The notes under the pieces were generated by a model. That model was not told the origin of the DNA and searched no databases. It worked only from the letters and a program-made list of their open reading frames with translations. DNA of 58,242 bases from an uncultured Opitutia bacterium (lineage in GTDB: Bacteria > Verrucomicrobiota > Verrucomicrobiia > Opitutales > Opitutaceae). The stretch's first letter is position 1. Each line of letters opens with the position of its first letter. Shown here one piece after another: positions 35,247-43,757 of this stretch. Both the position numbers and the translations under genes were made by a program. Where the stretch lies: positions 1 through 58,242 of the forward strand of contig CAITWF010000028.1 in the NCBI GenBank assembly GCA_903896015.1, read 5' to 3'.

Positions 35247-35879
35247 TTACGGCGCGCTCGCTGTTGCGGGAATTTTAGCGACTGAGGCGTCGCCACCGGG
35301 AACGAGCACGTAGACAATTCCGATCGTCCCAAGCACGCCGACGGCGAGCGCGATGAGGCCGAGCGCGCGGCGGCGGGGCAGCGCTAGCCAGAGTACAATG
35401 CCCGTGCCGCACGCGAGCACGATGAACAGTGCGCTCACGTCGATTGCCCAGCGCCACGCGGGGCCGGCGTAACGGCCACGGTGGAGGTTGTTGAGAAACG
35501 CGGCGAGGTTGTAGGTCTCGTGGTGGAGCTTCGTGCGGCCCGACGGTTTTTCGACCTCCACTTCCCAGAGTTGGCCGGGCTCTTTGAAGGCGATCGAAAC
35601 GCGATCGTCGGTGGCGTCGTAGTCGGTCATTGCGCCGGCGACTCGCCACGTGGTGCGCACATGTTCTACGATGCGGAGCGCGTCGCCTTTCGTTAGGAGT
35701 TCGCGTGGTGTGGTGCCCTCGAGATCCTCGACGCGAGGGTGTGTGGCGCCGAACCAATCTTCGTGGTTCACGGTAAACCCGGTGACCCCGAACAGCAGCA
35801 TCACGAGCAGCCCGAGCATCGTGAGGTAGACGTGCAGCGTGCGGCAGAGCGCAAGGAAGTTTTTCCGGATAATGTGCAC
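35247..35879 (-). CDS. PepSY-associated TM helix protein
   Basis: 210 residues: N-terminal helix (HVYLTMLGLLVMLLFGVTGFTVNHEDWF, shown in part), a PepSY-like periplasmic region (about 55-130), then NLAAFLNNLHRGRYAGPAWRW and two C-terminal TM helices. The N-terminal GxTGFxxNHE pattern is typical of PepSY_TM proteins, many of which are ferric reductase-like or linked to flavinylated electron-transfer systems. It starts 6 bp after the ApbE-DUF2271 stop, in the same operon. Confidence 0.85.
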   Translation of the reverse strand: MHIIRKNFLALCRTLHVYLTMLGLLVMLLFGVTGFTVNHEDWFGATHPRVEDLEGTTPRELLTKGDALRIVEHVRTTWRVAGAMTDYDATDDRVSIAFKEPGQLWEVEVEKPSGRTKLHHETYNLAAFLNNLHRGRYAGPAWRWAIDVSALFIVLACGTGIVLWLALPRRRALGLIALAVGVLGTIGIVYVLVPGGDASVAKIPATASAP

Positions 35880-35885
35880 GATCGT

Positions 35886-37382
35886 TTAGCCGCCGCGCGG
35901 TCCGTAGGTGATGGAGCTGACATCCGATTCGGGAGTGTCGCGCAGTTCGGCGGTGGCCGCGATGGCGGCGCACGAAACGGTCGCCGATTCCCAGACATGG
36001 TGGCCGTGCTCGCGGTTGATTTCGACGACGATGGTGTAGTCGCCCTGCGGCACGCGTTCGCCCTGATCGTTGCGGCCGTCCCATGCGACGGTGTAGGCGC
36101 CGGGGCTGCGAGTGGCGCGGGTGACGGCGGCAGCGCTGCGGCGGTTGCCTCCGACGGCGCGCCACCATTTCGTGAGGTCAGGCAGGTAGCGACCCTCGCT
36201 GCCCCAGACGGTGATCGTGCGAACGAGATGGTGTTCGGCATCCTCGACCCACACGGCGACGTAGGGTCGCTTCACGCGCCGCCCCTGATTCTCACCGGCT
36301 CTCAGCGAGATGCCGACGGAGAGTTGAAATTCCTCGGGCCACGTGGTGCCCGTCGCGGAGGGAATCGTGCCGACGTCGTCGGCAAATTTTGCGGTCGAGA
36401 TCGGCGTAACGGCTCCGAAGCCGCGCGATGCACCCAGTTCGTCCGTGCCGCCGACGCGCAGAAAATCGAGCGCAAACGCGCGCGCGATCGGCGTGGCCTC
36501 GCTGGCGTCGAGCACGCAGAGCGCGGTCGAGAGGGCGTTGGCGGAAACGCAGTCCGCTGCGACGACGGTCGCGGCGCGCCCCGGCGCGATCGGGCGCAGC
36601 GTGCGCGGGTCGATGAGGTGGGAGTAGCGTTGGGCGCCGATGGAGAAATTCCGGGCGTAGCCGCCGCTGGTGGCGATGGCGGCGTTGCACAGCGGGATGC
36701 GGGTGAGCGGCGCGGCGTTGTCGGCCGGATCGAAGGGGTTCGCCACGTCGATCATCCACGCACGATCACCCCAAGCGCGGAGGTCGCCGCCGATGTTGAG
36801 CAGGCCGGCGGCGGCAAACTCGCGCGCGACGGTGGCGGCGCGATCGACGATGTAGGCTTTGCCGAGTGCATCGATCGCGAGCGAACGCGGTGCGGCGAAG
36901 GCCGCGGCGAGCGCGGCGTCGTCCGGCGCGCGGCCCGTGCGCGAGGCATTTTTCCAGAGCGCGACGACTTCGTCGAGATTGGCGTGCAGCGCGCCGTGCG
37001 TGCGCAAGGACCAGCTATCGTAGGCGGCGAGCACGTCGGCGAGTTCGGCCGATTTGATCGGTGCGCCGGCGCGCACGCGGTTGAACTCGCTCGCCGGATC
37101 GCGCGGGCTGAGAATGTTTTCGAGCCGATCGATTTCGGCGAGGATGCGGTGTTGGCATTCGCGGGCGTCGCGGGCGGTGACGGCGTCGAGTTGGGCGTCG
37201 AGCGAGGTGCCGAGCACGCCGTCGTAAGCGAAGCCGAAACGTGCGGACAATTCGTCGCTCTGGACCGAATTAGCCGGACGAGGGAGCGAGACTGCGGCCT
37301 GAGTGGCGGGGCTGATGGCCAGCAGTCCGGGGGAGACGCGGGTGAGCCAGCGGGAGAGGGGCGAAGTCCAGAGAGATTTCAT
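35886..37382 (-). CDS. FAD:protein FMN transferase (ApbE) fused to DUF2271
   Basis: 498 residues. After an N-terminal export-type segment, residues about 45-330 are an ApbE flavin transferase: [31 protein letters not shown] followed by [13 protein letters not shown], and [17 protein letters not shown]. Residues about 345-490 are DUF2271 ([44 protein letters not shown]). ApbE attaches FMN to Thr of extracytosolic proteins; DUF2271 and PepSY genes are recurrent neighbours of such systems. Fusion of the two in one chain plus a PepSY gene next door makes a compact flavinylation locus. ATG 37382 is the preferred start. Confidence 0.88.
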   Translation of the reverse strand: MKSLWTSPLSRWLTRVSPGLLAISPATQAAVSLPRPANSVQSDELSARFGFAYDGVLGTSLDAQLDAVTARDARECQHRILAEIDRLENILSPRDPASEFNRVRAGAPIKSAELADVLAAYDSWSLRTHGALHANLDEVVALWKNASRTGRAPDDAALAAAFAAPRSLAIDALGKAYIVDRAATVAREFAAAGLLNIGGDLRAWGDRAWMIDVANPFDPADNAAPLTRIPLCNAAIATSGGYARNFSIGAQRYSHLIDPRTLRPIAPGRAATVVAADCVSANALSTALCVLDASEATPIARAFALDFLRVGGTDELGASRGFGAVTPISTAKFADDVGTIPSATGTTWPEEFQLSVGISLRAGENQGRRVKRPYVAVWVEDAEHHLVRTITVWGSEGRYLPDLTKWWRAVGGNRRSAAAVTRATRSPGAYTVAWDGRNDQGERVPQGDYTIVVEINREHGHHVWESATVSCAAIAATAELRDTPESDVSSITYGPRGG

Positions 37383-37495
37383 GCGGGGTGGAAACGTTGG
37401 AAATGCTGACGCGGCGACGGCGCGAAAGTTTCGGGGGAAGCGGCGGCGGCGCGCTCGCGTCTTGCCTCGGAGCCGGCGCGCGCGAACGTTGTGGC

Positions 37496-38383
37496 ATGGC
37501 ACTGCAAGAGAGCAAAGTGGAAATCTCAGCTGCGGCGGCGGACGCCGCGAACGACGTGTTGCTCGAGCACGCGTTCGAAAACTGGAATGTGCTCGAGGAC
37601 GTGATCGTGCAGCGCGCGTGGGTCACTGGCATCAGCGTCGACGAGCGCGAGGCGAATGCGCAATGGGCGGCGCTCGCGCCGCTACTCGCCGCGGCGGGCG
37701 TCGTGTCGATCGGCGAGCGGGTGGAGCGCACGCTCGCGGATGCCGACTGGCGCGACAGCTACAAGGCGCATTTCCACGCGTGGCAATTCGGCCGGCTCCA
37801 CTGGGTGCCGGTGTGGGAACGCGGAACGTTTTCCCTGCCGCCGGGTGACGCCGTCCTCTGGCTCGATCCGGGCCTCGCGTTTGGCACGGGCAATCACGAG
37901 ACTACACGGCTGTGCGTCGAGCGGCTGGTCGGAATTTCGAAAACTGGAATCCGAAAGCCGGAAACCATGCGCGTCGTGGATGCGGGGTGCGGCTCAGGAA
38001 TTTTGGCGCTGTCGGCGGCGCTGCTCGGCTATCGCGACATCAGCGGCTTCGACAACGATCCGGAGGCGGTGCGCGTGAGCGAGGAAAACGCGGCGCTCAA
38101 CGGCCTCGACGGGCGAGTGCGCTTTTCTACCGGCGATCTCGTGACGGGCCTCGCGAGCGAGCAGGCCGACGTCGTGCTCGCGAACATCCAGGCCGATGTC
38201 CTCATGCGCTTCGCGCGGGAACTGGTTGGCGCTGTCGCGCCCGGCGGCACGCTGATCCTGAGCGGCATCCTCGCACCCGAAAACGCGCAGGTGCGCGCGG
38301 CGTTCGCCGCCGTCGCACTTTCGTGGCCGATCGAATCGCGCGTGATGGGTGAGTGGAGCGATGTGCAGCTGAAGCGGCCGTGA
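37496..38383 (+). CDS. prmA: Ribosomal protein L11 methyltransferase
   Basis: 295 residues. N-terminal L11-binding domain ([20 protein letters not shown], shown in part; [15 protein letters not shown]), then a Rossmann SAM domain with [33 protein letters not shown] and [12 protein letters not shown] (the NxQx motif typical of PrmA). It trimethylates ribosomal protein L11. ATG 37496 is chosen; upstream in-frame sequence is Arg/Gly-rich and unlike the family. Residues [13 protein letters not shown] just before motif I are encoded by a short A-rich insertion (37931-37966). Confidence 0.9.
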   Translation: MALQESKVEISAAAADAANDVLLEHAFENWNVLEDVIVQRAWVTGISVDEREANAQWAALAPLLAAAGVVSIGERVERTLADADWRDSYKAHFHAWQFGRLHWVPVWERGTFSLPPGDAVLWLDPGLAFGTGNHETTRLCVERLVGISKTGIRKPETMRVVDAGCGSGILALSAALLGYRDISGFDNDPEAVRVSEENAALNGLDGRVRFSTGDLVTGLASEQADVVLANIQADVLMRFARELVGAVAPGGTLILSGILAPENAQVRAAFAAVALSWPIESRVMGEWSDVQLKRP

Positions 38384-38402
38384 TGCCGGGTTTTTCTGAA
38401 CT

Positions 38403-39518
38403 ATGCTGCGGCGATTTTTTCTCTTGTTCTTATGTGGGCTGACGGCACGGGCGCATGTCGTCGGCATCAGCACCGCGCAGGGCTCGATGAGCGGCGAGTC
38501 ACTCGAACTCGTGATCGGCTTCGCGCCGAATGACGCGCAACAACTCATCAAGCCCGAGGATCGCCCGACGGGCAAGTGGTCGCCCGAGGCGTTCGACGCG
38601 ATCAAGCCGCAGCTTCTCTGGGTCGCCCCGCAGCTCTGGGAGGTGACGGCGCGCGGCGAAAAACTGAAACCGTCTGGCGTAAGGGTCGAGCTGTTGCCGG
38701 GCGACAATGTGAGTTTTCACCTGCTGTTCGTGCGTCCGATTGGCGCGGACAAGCTCATCCTGCGCGCCACCAAACTCGGCGAACTGCCGCCCGGCCACCG
38801 CGAGTTCGTGATCATTGGCGGCGCGGACGGAGTGACGGTCGCGAAAAAACTCCTGAGTGCGCAGGACGACACGATGGAAATTCCGCTGCCACCCGATCCC
38901 GCGATGGCCGCGAGCGCGCGATCGCGACCGGCTGAGAAGGCGGGCAACGGCAACGCACCCGCGTTCTGGAGTTTTCTGCGGCTCGGCGTCGAGCACATCT
39001 GGACCGGCTACGATCACTTGCTGTTTCTCTTTGCGTTGCTCGTCGTGTGCCGGAGCTTCCGCTCGATCGTGAAGATCATCACGTGCTTCACGCTCGCGCA
39101 CTCGACGACGCTCGTGCTGGCGACGCTCAAAATCGTCAGTCTGCCCTCGGGGATTGCCGAGCCGGCGATCGCGGCCTCAATCGTTTATGTCGGCGTGGAA
39201 AATCTGCTGCGGCGCGGAGCCGAGCCGCAGGGGCGTTGGGCGCTGACGTTTGGGTTTGGACTTCTGCACGGCTTCAGCTTCGCGAGCGTGCTGCGCGAAC
39301 TCGGCGTGGGCGAGAATGGCACGAGTATCGCGATGCCGCTGTTCTCGTTCAACGCGGGGGTTGAAATCGGCCAGATCGCGATCGCGGCGGTGGTGCTGCC
39401 TGTGGTGTGGCGGCTGCGGCAGAATGAAAAATTTGTCGCGCGCGGCGTGCCCGCGCTCTCGGCGCTCGTCGCGGCGGCGGGGCTCTACTGGTTTTTGGAG
39501 CGCACGATTTTTGCGTGA
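38403..39518 (+). CDS. HupE/UreJ family membrane protein
   Basis: 371 residues: signal peptide (about 1-17), an extracytoplasmic region of about 160 residues, then the HupE/UreJ_2-type membrane domain starting GVEHIWTGYDHLLFLFALLV with His and Asp in a TM helix, followed by CFTLAHSTTLVLATL and GFGLLHGFSFASVL. These histidine motifs are usually taken as Ni2+ or Co2+ ligands. It lies 20 bp after prmA and heads the cluster that continues with a TonB receptor, TPR and DUF4331 genes. Confidence 0.88.
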   Translation: MLRRFFLLFLCGLTARAHVVGISTAQGSMSGESLELVIGFAPNDAQQLIKPEDRPTGKWSPEAFDAIKPQLLWVAPQLWEVTARGEKLKPSGVRVELLPGDNVSFHLLFVRPIGADKLILRATKLGELPPGHREFVIIGGADGVTVAKKLLSAQDDTMEIPLPPDPAMAASARSRPAEKAGNGNAPAFWSFLRLGVEHIWTGYDHLLFLFALLVVCRSFRSIVKIITCFTLAHSTTLVLATLKIVSLPSGIAEPAIAASIVYVGVENLLRRGAEPQGRWALTFGFGLLHGFSFASVLRELGVGENGTSIAMPLFSFNAGVEIGQIAIAAVVLPVVWRLRQNEKFVARGVPALSALVAAAGLYWFLERTIFA

Positions 39519-39569
39519 GGAAGAAACTCTTCGCATCTGGCCGCGTTTCGCATACGAAGTAGTCGTGGG

Positions 39570-39992
39570 ATGAATCCGCTCCACCGCTCCCGTCGCCCGG
39601 CCCGCTGGCCGTTCTGGCTGCTGCTGACGGCGTGGGTCTGTGCGAACACACCGGCGATCGCAGTGTGCGCGGCGCTCACGTGGCTCGGCGAAGCGCGGCA
39701 TTTTTCGCATCAGCAGCGGCTCGTCACGGACGTCGCGTTTGTGCTCACGGGCCACCAGGCTCCCGGCCTCGGCCTGCTTGCTGCGGTGAAAAATCTGCCC
39801 GCCCCGGCGCCTGCCGCGCCCGCGTCCGCTGAAATCGAGCTCAAGAAACTCGATCTCGCGCTCGAGCGCGGCACCGAGGTGTGGCCGCCGGAACCGCCGG
39901 CTGGAATTTTTTCCGCGCGCCTGGCCGAGTGGCCTGAGGCGCGCCGCGAACCGCCGCCGCACGAGCCGCCGCGCACGAACGCCGCCGACTGA
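39570..39992 (+). CDS. Hypothetical protein between HupE and TonB receptor genes
   Basis: 140 residues with one TM helix (WPFWLLLTAWVCANTPAIAVCAALTWLG, residues about 13-40, shown in part), then a short charged region with RHFSHQQRLVTDVAF, and a Pro/Glu-rich C-terminus. No family is recognised. Its place between HupE/UreJ and the receptor on the same strand suggests it belongs to the same module. Confidence 0.6.
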   Translation: MNPLHRSRRPARWPFWLLLTAWVCANTPAIAVCAALTWLGEARHFSHQQRLVTDVAFVLTGHQAPGLGLLAAVKNLPAPAPAAPASAEIELKKLDLALERGTEVWPPEPPAGIFSARLAEWPEARREPPPHEPPRTNAAD

Positions 39993-40012
39993 GCGTTTCC
40001 CGCCGGAAACGC
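39993..40012 (+). promoter_or_regulatory. Hairpin in the leader of the TonB receptor gene
   Basis: GCGTTTCC-CGCC-GGAAACGC (39993-40012) is a perfect 8-bp stem directly after the upstream stop codon. No U-tract follows, so it is not a standard terminator; it could be a processing or stabilising element. No known riboswitch consensus was recognised in the 115-bp leader. Confidence 0.35.
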
Positions 40013-40107
40013 CGCCTGTCCGCGCGCCGCCGTGTGTTGGCCGGCGCGCGTGATTGCTGGCACCGCGCGACTGCGCGGGCCGAAACCGCATCGCTCGTTC
40101 GTTCGCC

Positions 40108-42198
40108 ATGTCCTTATCTTTTCAATTTATTCCCCGCGCGCGTTGCGGCGCCCTTCTTTTCACGCTCGCCACGATTTCGATCGCGCGAGCCCAGACGATC
40201 CCGACCGATTCCGGCGGGCCGACGGTGCTCGCCCCAGTCGTGGTGCAGGGCCGCAGCACGGACCTCGTCGGCACCGCGAGCACGGCATCGCAGGGCATTG
40301 TCGGCGCCGCGGAGTTCGATGCACGGCCGTTTCTGCGCCGCGGCGAACTGCTCGAGGTCATCCCCGGCGTCGTCATCACCCAGCACTCGGGCGACGGAAA
40401 GGCCAACCAGTATTTTCTGCGCGGCTTCAACCTCGACCACGGTACTGATCTGTCGCTCAGCGTCGATGGCATGCCGGTGAACCTGCGGTCGCACGCGCAC
40501 GGGCAGGGCTACGCGGACCTGAATTTTCTGATCCCGGAAATGGTCCGGCAGATCGACTATAACAAAGGGCCGTTTTACGCGGACATCGGGGATTTTTCGG
40601 CGGCGGGCGCGGCGCAGCTCCGGCAATTCGAAGCGCTGCCGCACGATTTTGCGACGCTCACGCTCGGCCAGAACAGTTTCGCGCGCATCGCCGCCGGCGG
40701 CACGCGGCGCGACGGCGGTGCCGCGACGACGGGCGCGTTTGAAGTCACGTATGACGACGGTCCGTGGAAGCTCGCGGAGGATTCGAATCGTTACAGCGGC
40801 GTGCTGCGCCGGGCGTGGGCCACGGCGGGCGCCGACTACCGGCTGACAGCGATGGGCTACCACGCGAACTGGCAATCGACGGATCAGATTCCGCTGCGCG
40901 CCGTGGAGTCGGGCGCGATCGGTCGCTTTGGCAACATCGATCCGAGCGATGGCGGCGCGAGCGATCGCGCGAGTCTCTCGTTCGATGCCACCCTCAAGGG
41001 CCCGGACGCGACGACACGCGTCAACGCCTACGCGATTTATTACCGGCTCAATCTCTTTTCGGACTTCACCTACTTCCTCGAAGATCCGGTGAATGGCGAT
41101 CAGTTCAACCAGCGCGACCGCCGCTGGCTCGCCGGCGGATCGATCATGCGCGCGTGGTCAGGCACGCTGGGTGGCGGCAAAAGCGAGTCGACGATCGGCG
41201 CGCAGACGCGCGCGGATTTCATCGACGTGGGCTTGTTTCACACCGCGAAACGCGTGCGGCTCGCGACGACGCGCGACGACACGGTGGACGAGGCGAGCCT
41301 CGGGCTATTGGCCAAAAACGAAACTCGCTGGAACGACTGGCTCCGCACGCAGGCCGGCGCGCGGATCGACGGCTACCGTTTCAAGGTCGACAGCAACCAG
41401 CCGCTTAACTCGGGCACGCGGCTCGCAGACATTTTATCGCCGAAGTTCGGCGTGGTGATCGGCCCGTGGGTCGGGACGGAACTTTACGCCAACGCGGGCG
41501 ACGGGTTTCACAGCAACGATGCCCGCGGCACAACCATCCGCGTCGATCCGGGGGACGGCACGACGCCGGTCGCGCGCGTGACGCCGCTCGTGCGATCGAC
41601 CGGCGCGGAACTCGGCGTGCGCACCGCCGCGGTGCCGGGTCTGGTTAGTTCGATCGCGGTCTGGGCGCTGGGTCTGGATTCGGAGCTGGTTTTTTCCGGT
41701 GACGCGGGCGACACCGAGCCGAATCCGCGCACGCGGCGCTACGGGGTGGAGCTGGCGAACTTTTACCGCGTGTTGCCGTGGCTGGCGCTGGATGGCGACG
41801 TGTCATTTACGCACGGGCGCTACCGCGAGGACGTGGAGAGTGGCGGCAAATACATCGCCAATTCGATCGGCACGGTGGTCACAGCGGGCACGACGCTGGG
41901 CCGCGAAGAAGGGGTTTCCGGCGCGCTGCGGGTGCGCTACTTCGGGTCGCAACCAATCATCGAGGACGACTCGGTGCGCGCGCCGTCGTCGCTCACGTGG
42001 AATGCCCGGCTCGGCTGGCGGACGAAGCGGTGGGACCTCGGGATCGATGTGCTGAATCTGCTCGATCGGAAAAATTACGACATCGCGTATTTCTACACGT
42101 CGCGGCTGCAGGGCGAGCCGGCGGCGGGCGTGGACGACACGCATTTTCACCCGGCCGAGCCGCGCACGGTGCGCGCGACGGTTGGGCGGAAATTCTAG
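40108..42198 (+). CDS. TonB-dependent outer-membrane receptor
   Basis: 696 residues: signal peptide (about 1-28), plug domain (FLRRGELLEVIPGVVITQHS, YFLRGFNLDHGTDLSLSVDG, shown in short pieces; YADLNFLIPEMV) and a 22-strand type barrel ending in the terminal aromatic motif RATVGRKF. A TonB box is not obvious. The substrate cannot be read; HHis-containing HupE/UreJ next door suggests a metal or metal complex. ATG 40108 gives the signal peptide directly at the N-terminus. Confidence 0.93.
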   Translation: MSLSFQFIPRARCGALLFTLATISIARAQTIPTDSGGPTVLAPVVVQGRSTDLVGTASTASQGIVGAAEFDARPFLRRGELLEVIPGVVITQHSGDGKANQYFLRGFNLDHGTDLSLSVDGMPVNLRSHAHGQGYADLNFLIPEMVRQIDYNKGPFYADIGDFSAAGAAQLRQFEALPHDFATLTLGQNSFARIAAGGTRRDGGAATTGAFEVTYDDGPWKLAEDSNRYSGVLRRAWATAGADYRLTAMGYHANWQSTDQIPLRAVESGAIGRFGNIDPSDGGASDRASLSFDATLKGPDATTRVNAYAIYYRLNLFSDFTYFLEDPVNGDQFNQRDRRWLAGGSIMRAWSGTLGGGKSESTIGAQTRADFIDVGLFHTAKRVRLATTRDDTVDEASLGLLAKNETRWNDWLRTQAGARIDGYRFKVDSNQPLNSGTRLADILSPKFGVVIGPWVGTELYANAGDGFHSNDARGTTIRVDPGDGTTPVARVTPLVRSTGAELGVRTAAVPGLVSSIAVWALGLDSELVFSGDAGDTEPNPRTRRYGVELANFYRVLPWLALDGDVSFTHGRYREDVESGGKYIANSIGTVVTAGTTLGREEGVSGALRVRYFGSQPIIEDDSVRAPSSLTWNARLGWRTKRWDLGIDVLNLLDRKNYDIAYFYTSRLQGEPAAGVDDTHFHPAEPRTVRATVGRKF

Positions 42199-42301
42199 GC
42201 GGAGGGTCGGGCGTACGAGGAGTTCGCGCGATCGGATGCGGAAAGTTTGAGAAAGTTTCAGGCGCGCGTCCGGTGGGTGCTTCCGGGCGAAGCAGTGGGC
42301 G

Positions 42302-43726
42302 ATGAAGAACGAATCGTCGCAGGCCGCAGGAGCGCTTCACCCCATGATCGGCAGCGGGGGCAGAGGATATCTTTGGCGTCTGACCCATTTTCGGTCCCGC
42401 CTCACCTCCGTCTTGCTCGGAGCGTTCGATCGATCGAAGCCGCTCTGTTTCCTCCTCGTGCTGACGCTGGGCTGTTTCGCGCGGCCGTCCTCGGCCACCG
42501 CCGCTGAAACCTTGGACAGCGAAATTGTGCTCACCCCGCAGATGGGTGCGGCGAGCGAGGATGGTGAGATTCGCCACTGGCAGGAGCGCGCTGGCGCGTC
42601 GAAGGCGATGGCGGCGGACTTCGAGCGGCTGGGCTGGGCGTTCGTCGCAAAGGCCCGGCGCACGCTCGACGGCGCCTACTATACGCTCGCGGAGAAAACG
42701 GCCGACGTGTCGGACGCGCGGTTTGGCGCGAGTGCGGCGACGCGTTTGCTGCGAGGTCACGTATTCCATAATGAGCATCGCTTTCGCGAGGCGGAGGAGA
42801 TCGCGCGCGGGCTCGTGGCTGAGCGTGGCGCGCCGGAGGATTTTGCGCTGCTCAGCGATGCGCTGATGGAGCAGGGGACACTTGCCGCCGCCGTGGAGGC
42901 GTTGCAACGGATGGTGAATCTCCGACCGGGCGTGGAAGCCTCAAGCCGCATTGCGCACCTGCGCTGGCTCAAGGGCGACCTGCCCGGCGCGATCGCGGCG
43001 ATGGAGGATGCGGCGCGCGTGGCGAGCCCGCAGGATGCCACGACGATCGCGTGGGTCTTTTCGCGGCTCGCGGGGTTTTATTTGCAGGCGAGTCGCACCG
43101 AGGCGGCGATCGACTCGGCGGAGGCCGCGCTGCGACACGCACCGGATTTCCCGCCGGCGCTGCTCGCCCGTGGCCGCGCGCTGCTGGCGCTGGGAAAGAG
43201 CAAGCCTGCAGTCGCGCCGCTGCGTCGCGCTGCCGGACTCAACCCGCTTCCGGAATACCAGTGGTGGCTGGCCGACGCGCTGCGTGCCGCCGGCCACGCG
43301 GACGAGGCGGTCGCGGTCGAGCGCGGGCTCGCCGCCCGCGGCGCCGCGAGCGATCCACGCACGCTGGCGATCTTTCTGGCGACCCGCCGGGCAAATACCG
43401 CCGACGTTGCGCTGGCTGTGCGTCTCGCGCGCGAGGAGCTGGCAAACCGGAGTGACGTCCACACGCATGATGCTCTGGCCTGGGCACTCGCGGCGGGCGG
43501 CGAACCTGACGCCGCCGAGGCGGAGTCGCAGCTCGCGATGGCCGAGCAAACGGCTGACCCCCGGCTTTATTTTCACGCGGGAGAAATCGCACTCGCGCGC
43601 GGCGAGCGCGAGGCAGCGGATAGATTTTTCGCGCAGGCACGTCCGCTCGCCGCCGCCCTGACGCCCTCGGAGCGCGCCGCGCTTGCTCGCCATCCCGCGC
43701 CCGCCGCCGTCGCGCAGGTGCGCTGA
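42302..43726 (+). CDS. Exported TPR-repeat protein
   Basis: 474 residues: hydrophobic segment at about 40-68 (LLGAFDRSKPLCFLLVLTLG, shown in part) acting as signal or anchor, then TPR repeats from about 110 to 440, for example FREAEEIARGLVAERG, LAAAVEALQRMVNLRPG, TEAAIDSAEAALRHAPDFPPAL. It starts about 100 bp after the TonB receptor and ends 31 bp before the DUF4331 gene, so they are likely co-transcribed. The role is unknown; TPR proteins scaffold protein contacts. Confidence 0.85.
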   Translation: MKNESSQAAGALHPMIGSGGRGYLWRLTHFRSRLTSVLLGAFDRSKPLCFLLVLTLGCFARPSSATAAETLDSEIVLTPQMGAASEDGEIRHWQERAGASKAMAADFERLGWAFVAKARRTLDGAYYTLAEKTADVSDARFGASAATRLLRGHVFHNEHRFREAEEIARGLVAERGAPEDFALLSDALMEQGTLAAAVEALQRMVNLRPGVEASSRIAHLRWLKGDLPGAIAAMEDAARVASPQDATTIAWVFSRLAGFYLQASRTEAAIDSAEAALRHAPDFPPALLARGRALLALGKSKPAVAPLRRAAGLNPLPEYQWWLADALRAAGHADEAVAVERGLAARGAASDPRTLAIFLATRRANTADVALAVRLAREELANRSDVHTHDALAWALAAGGEPDAAEAESQLAMAEQTADPRLYFHAGEIALARGEREAADRFFAQARPLAAALTPSERAALARHPAPAAVAQVR

Positions 43727-43757
43727 TTTTTTGCCAGTTCAATCCCACAGAAAACAT

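Noticed and set aside
39993-40107. A cobalamin or other riboswitch before the TonB receptor
   Set aside because: One simple hairpin is present, but no conserved box or multi-stem architecture could be found.
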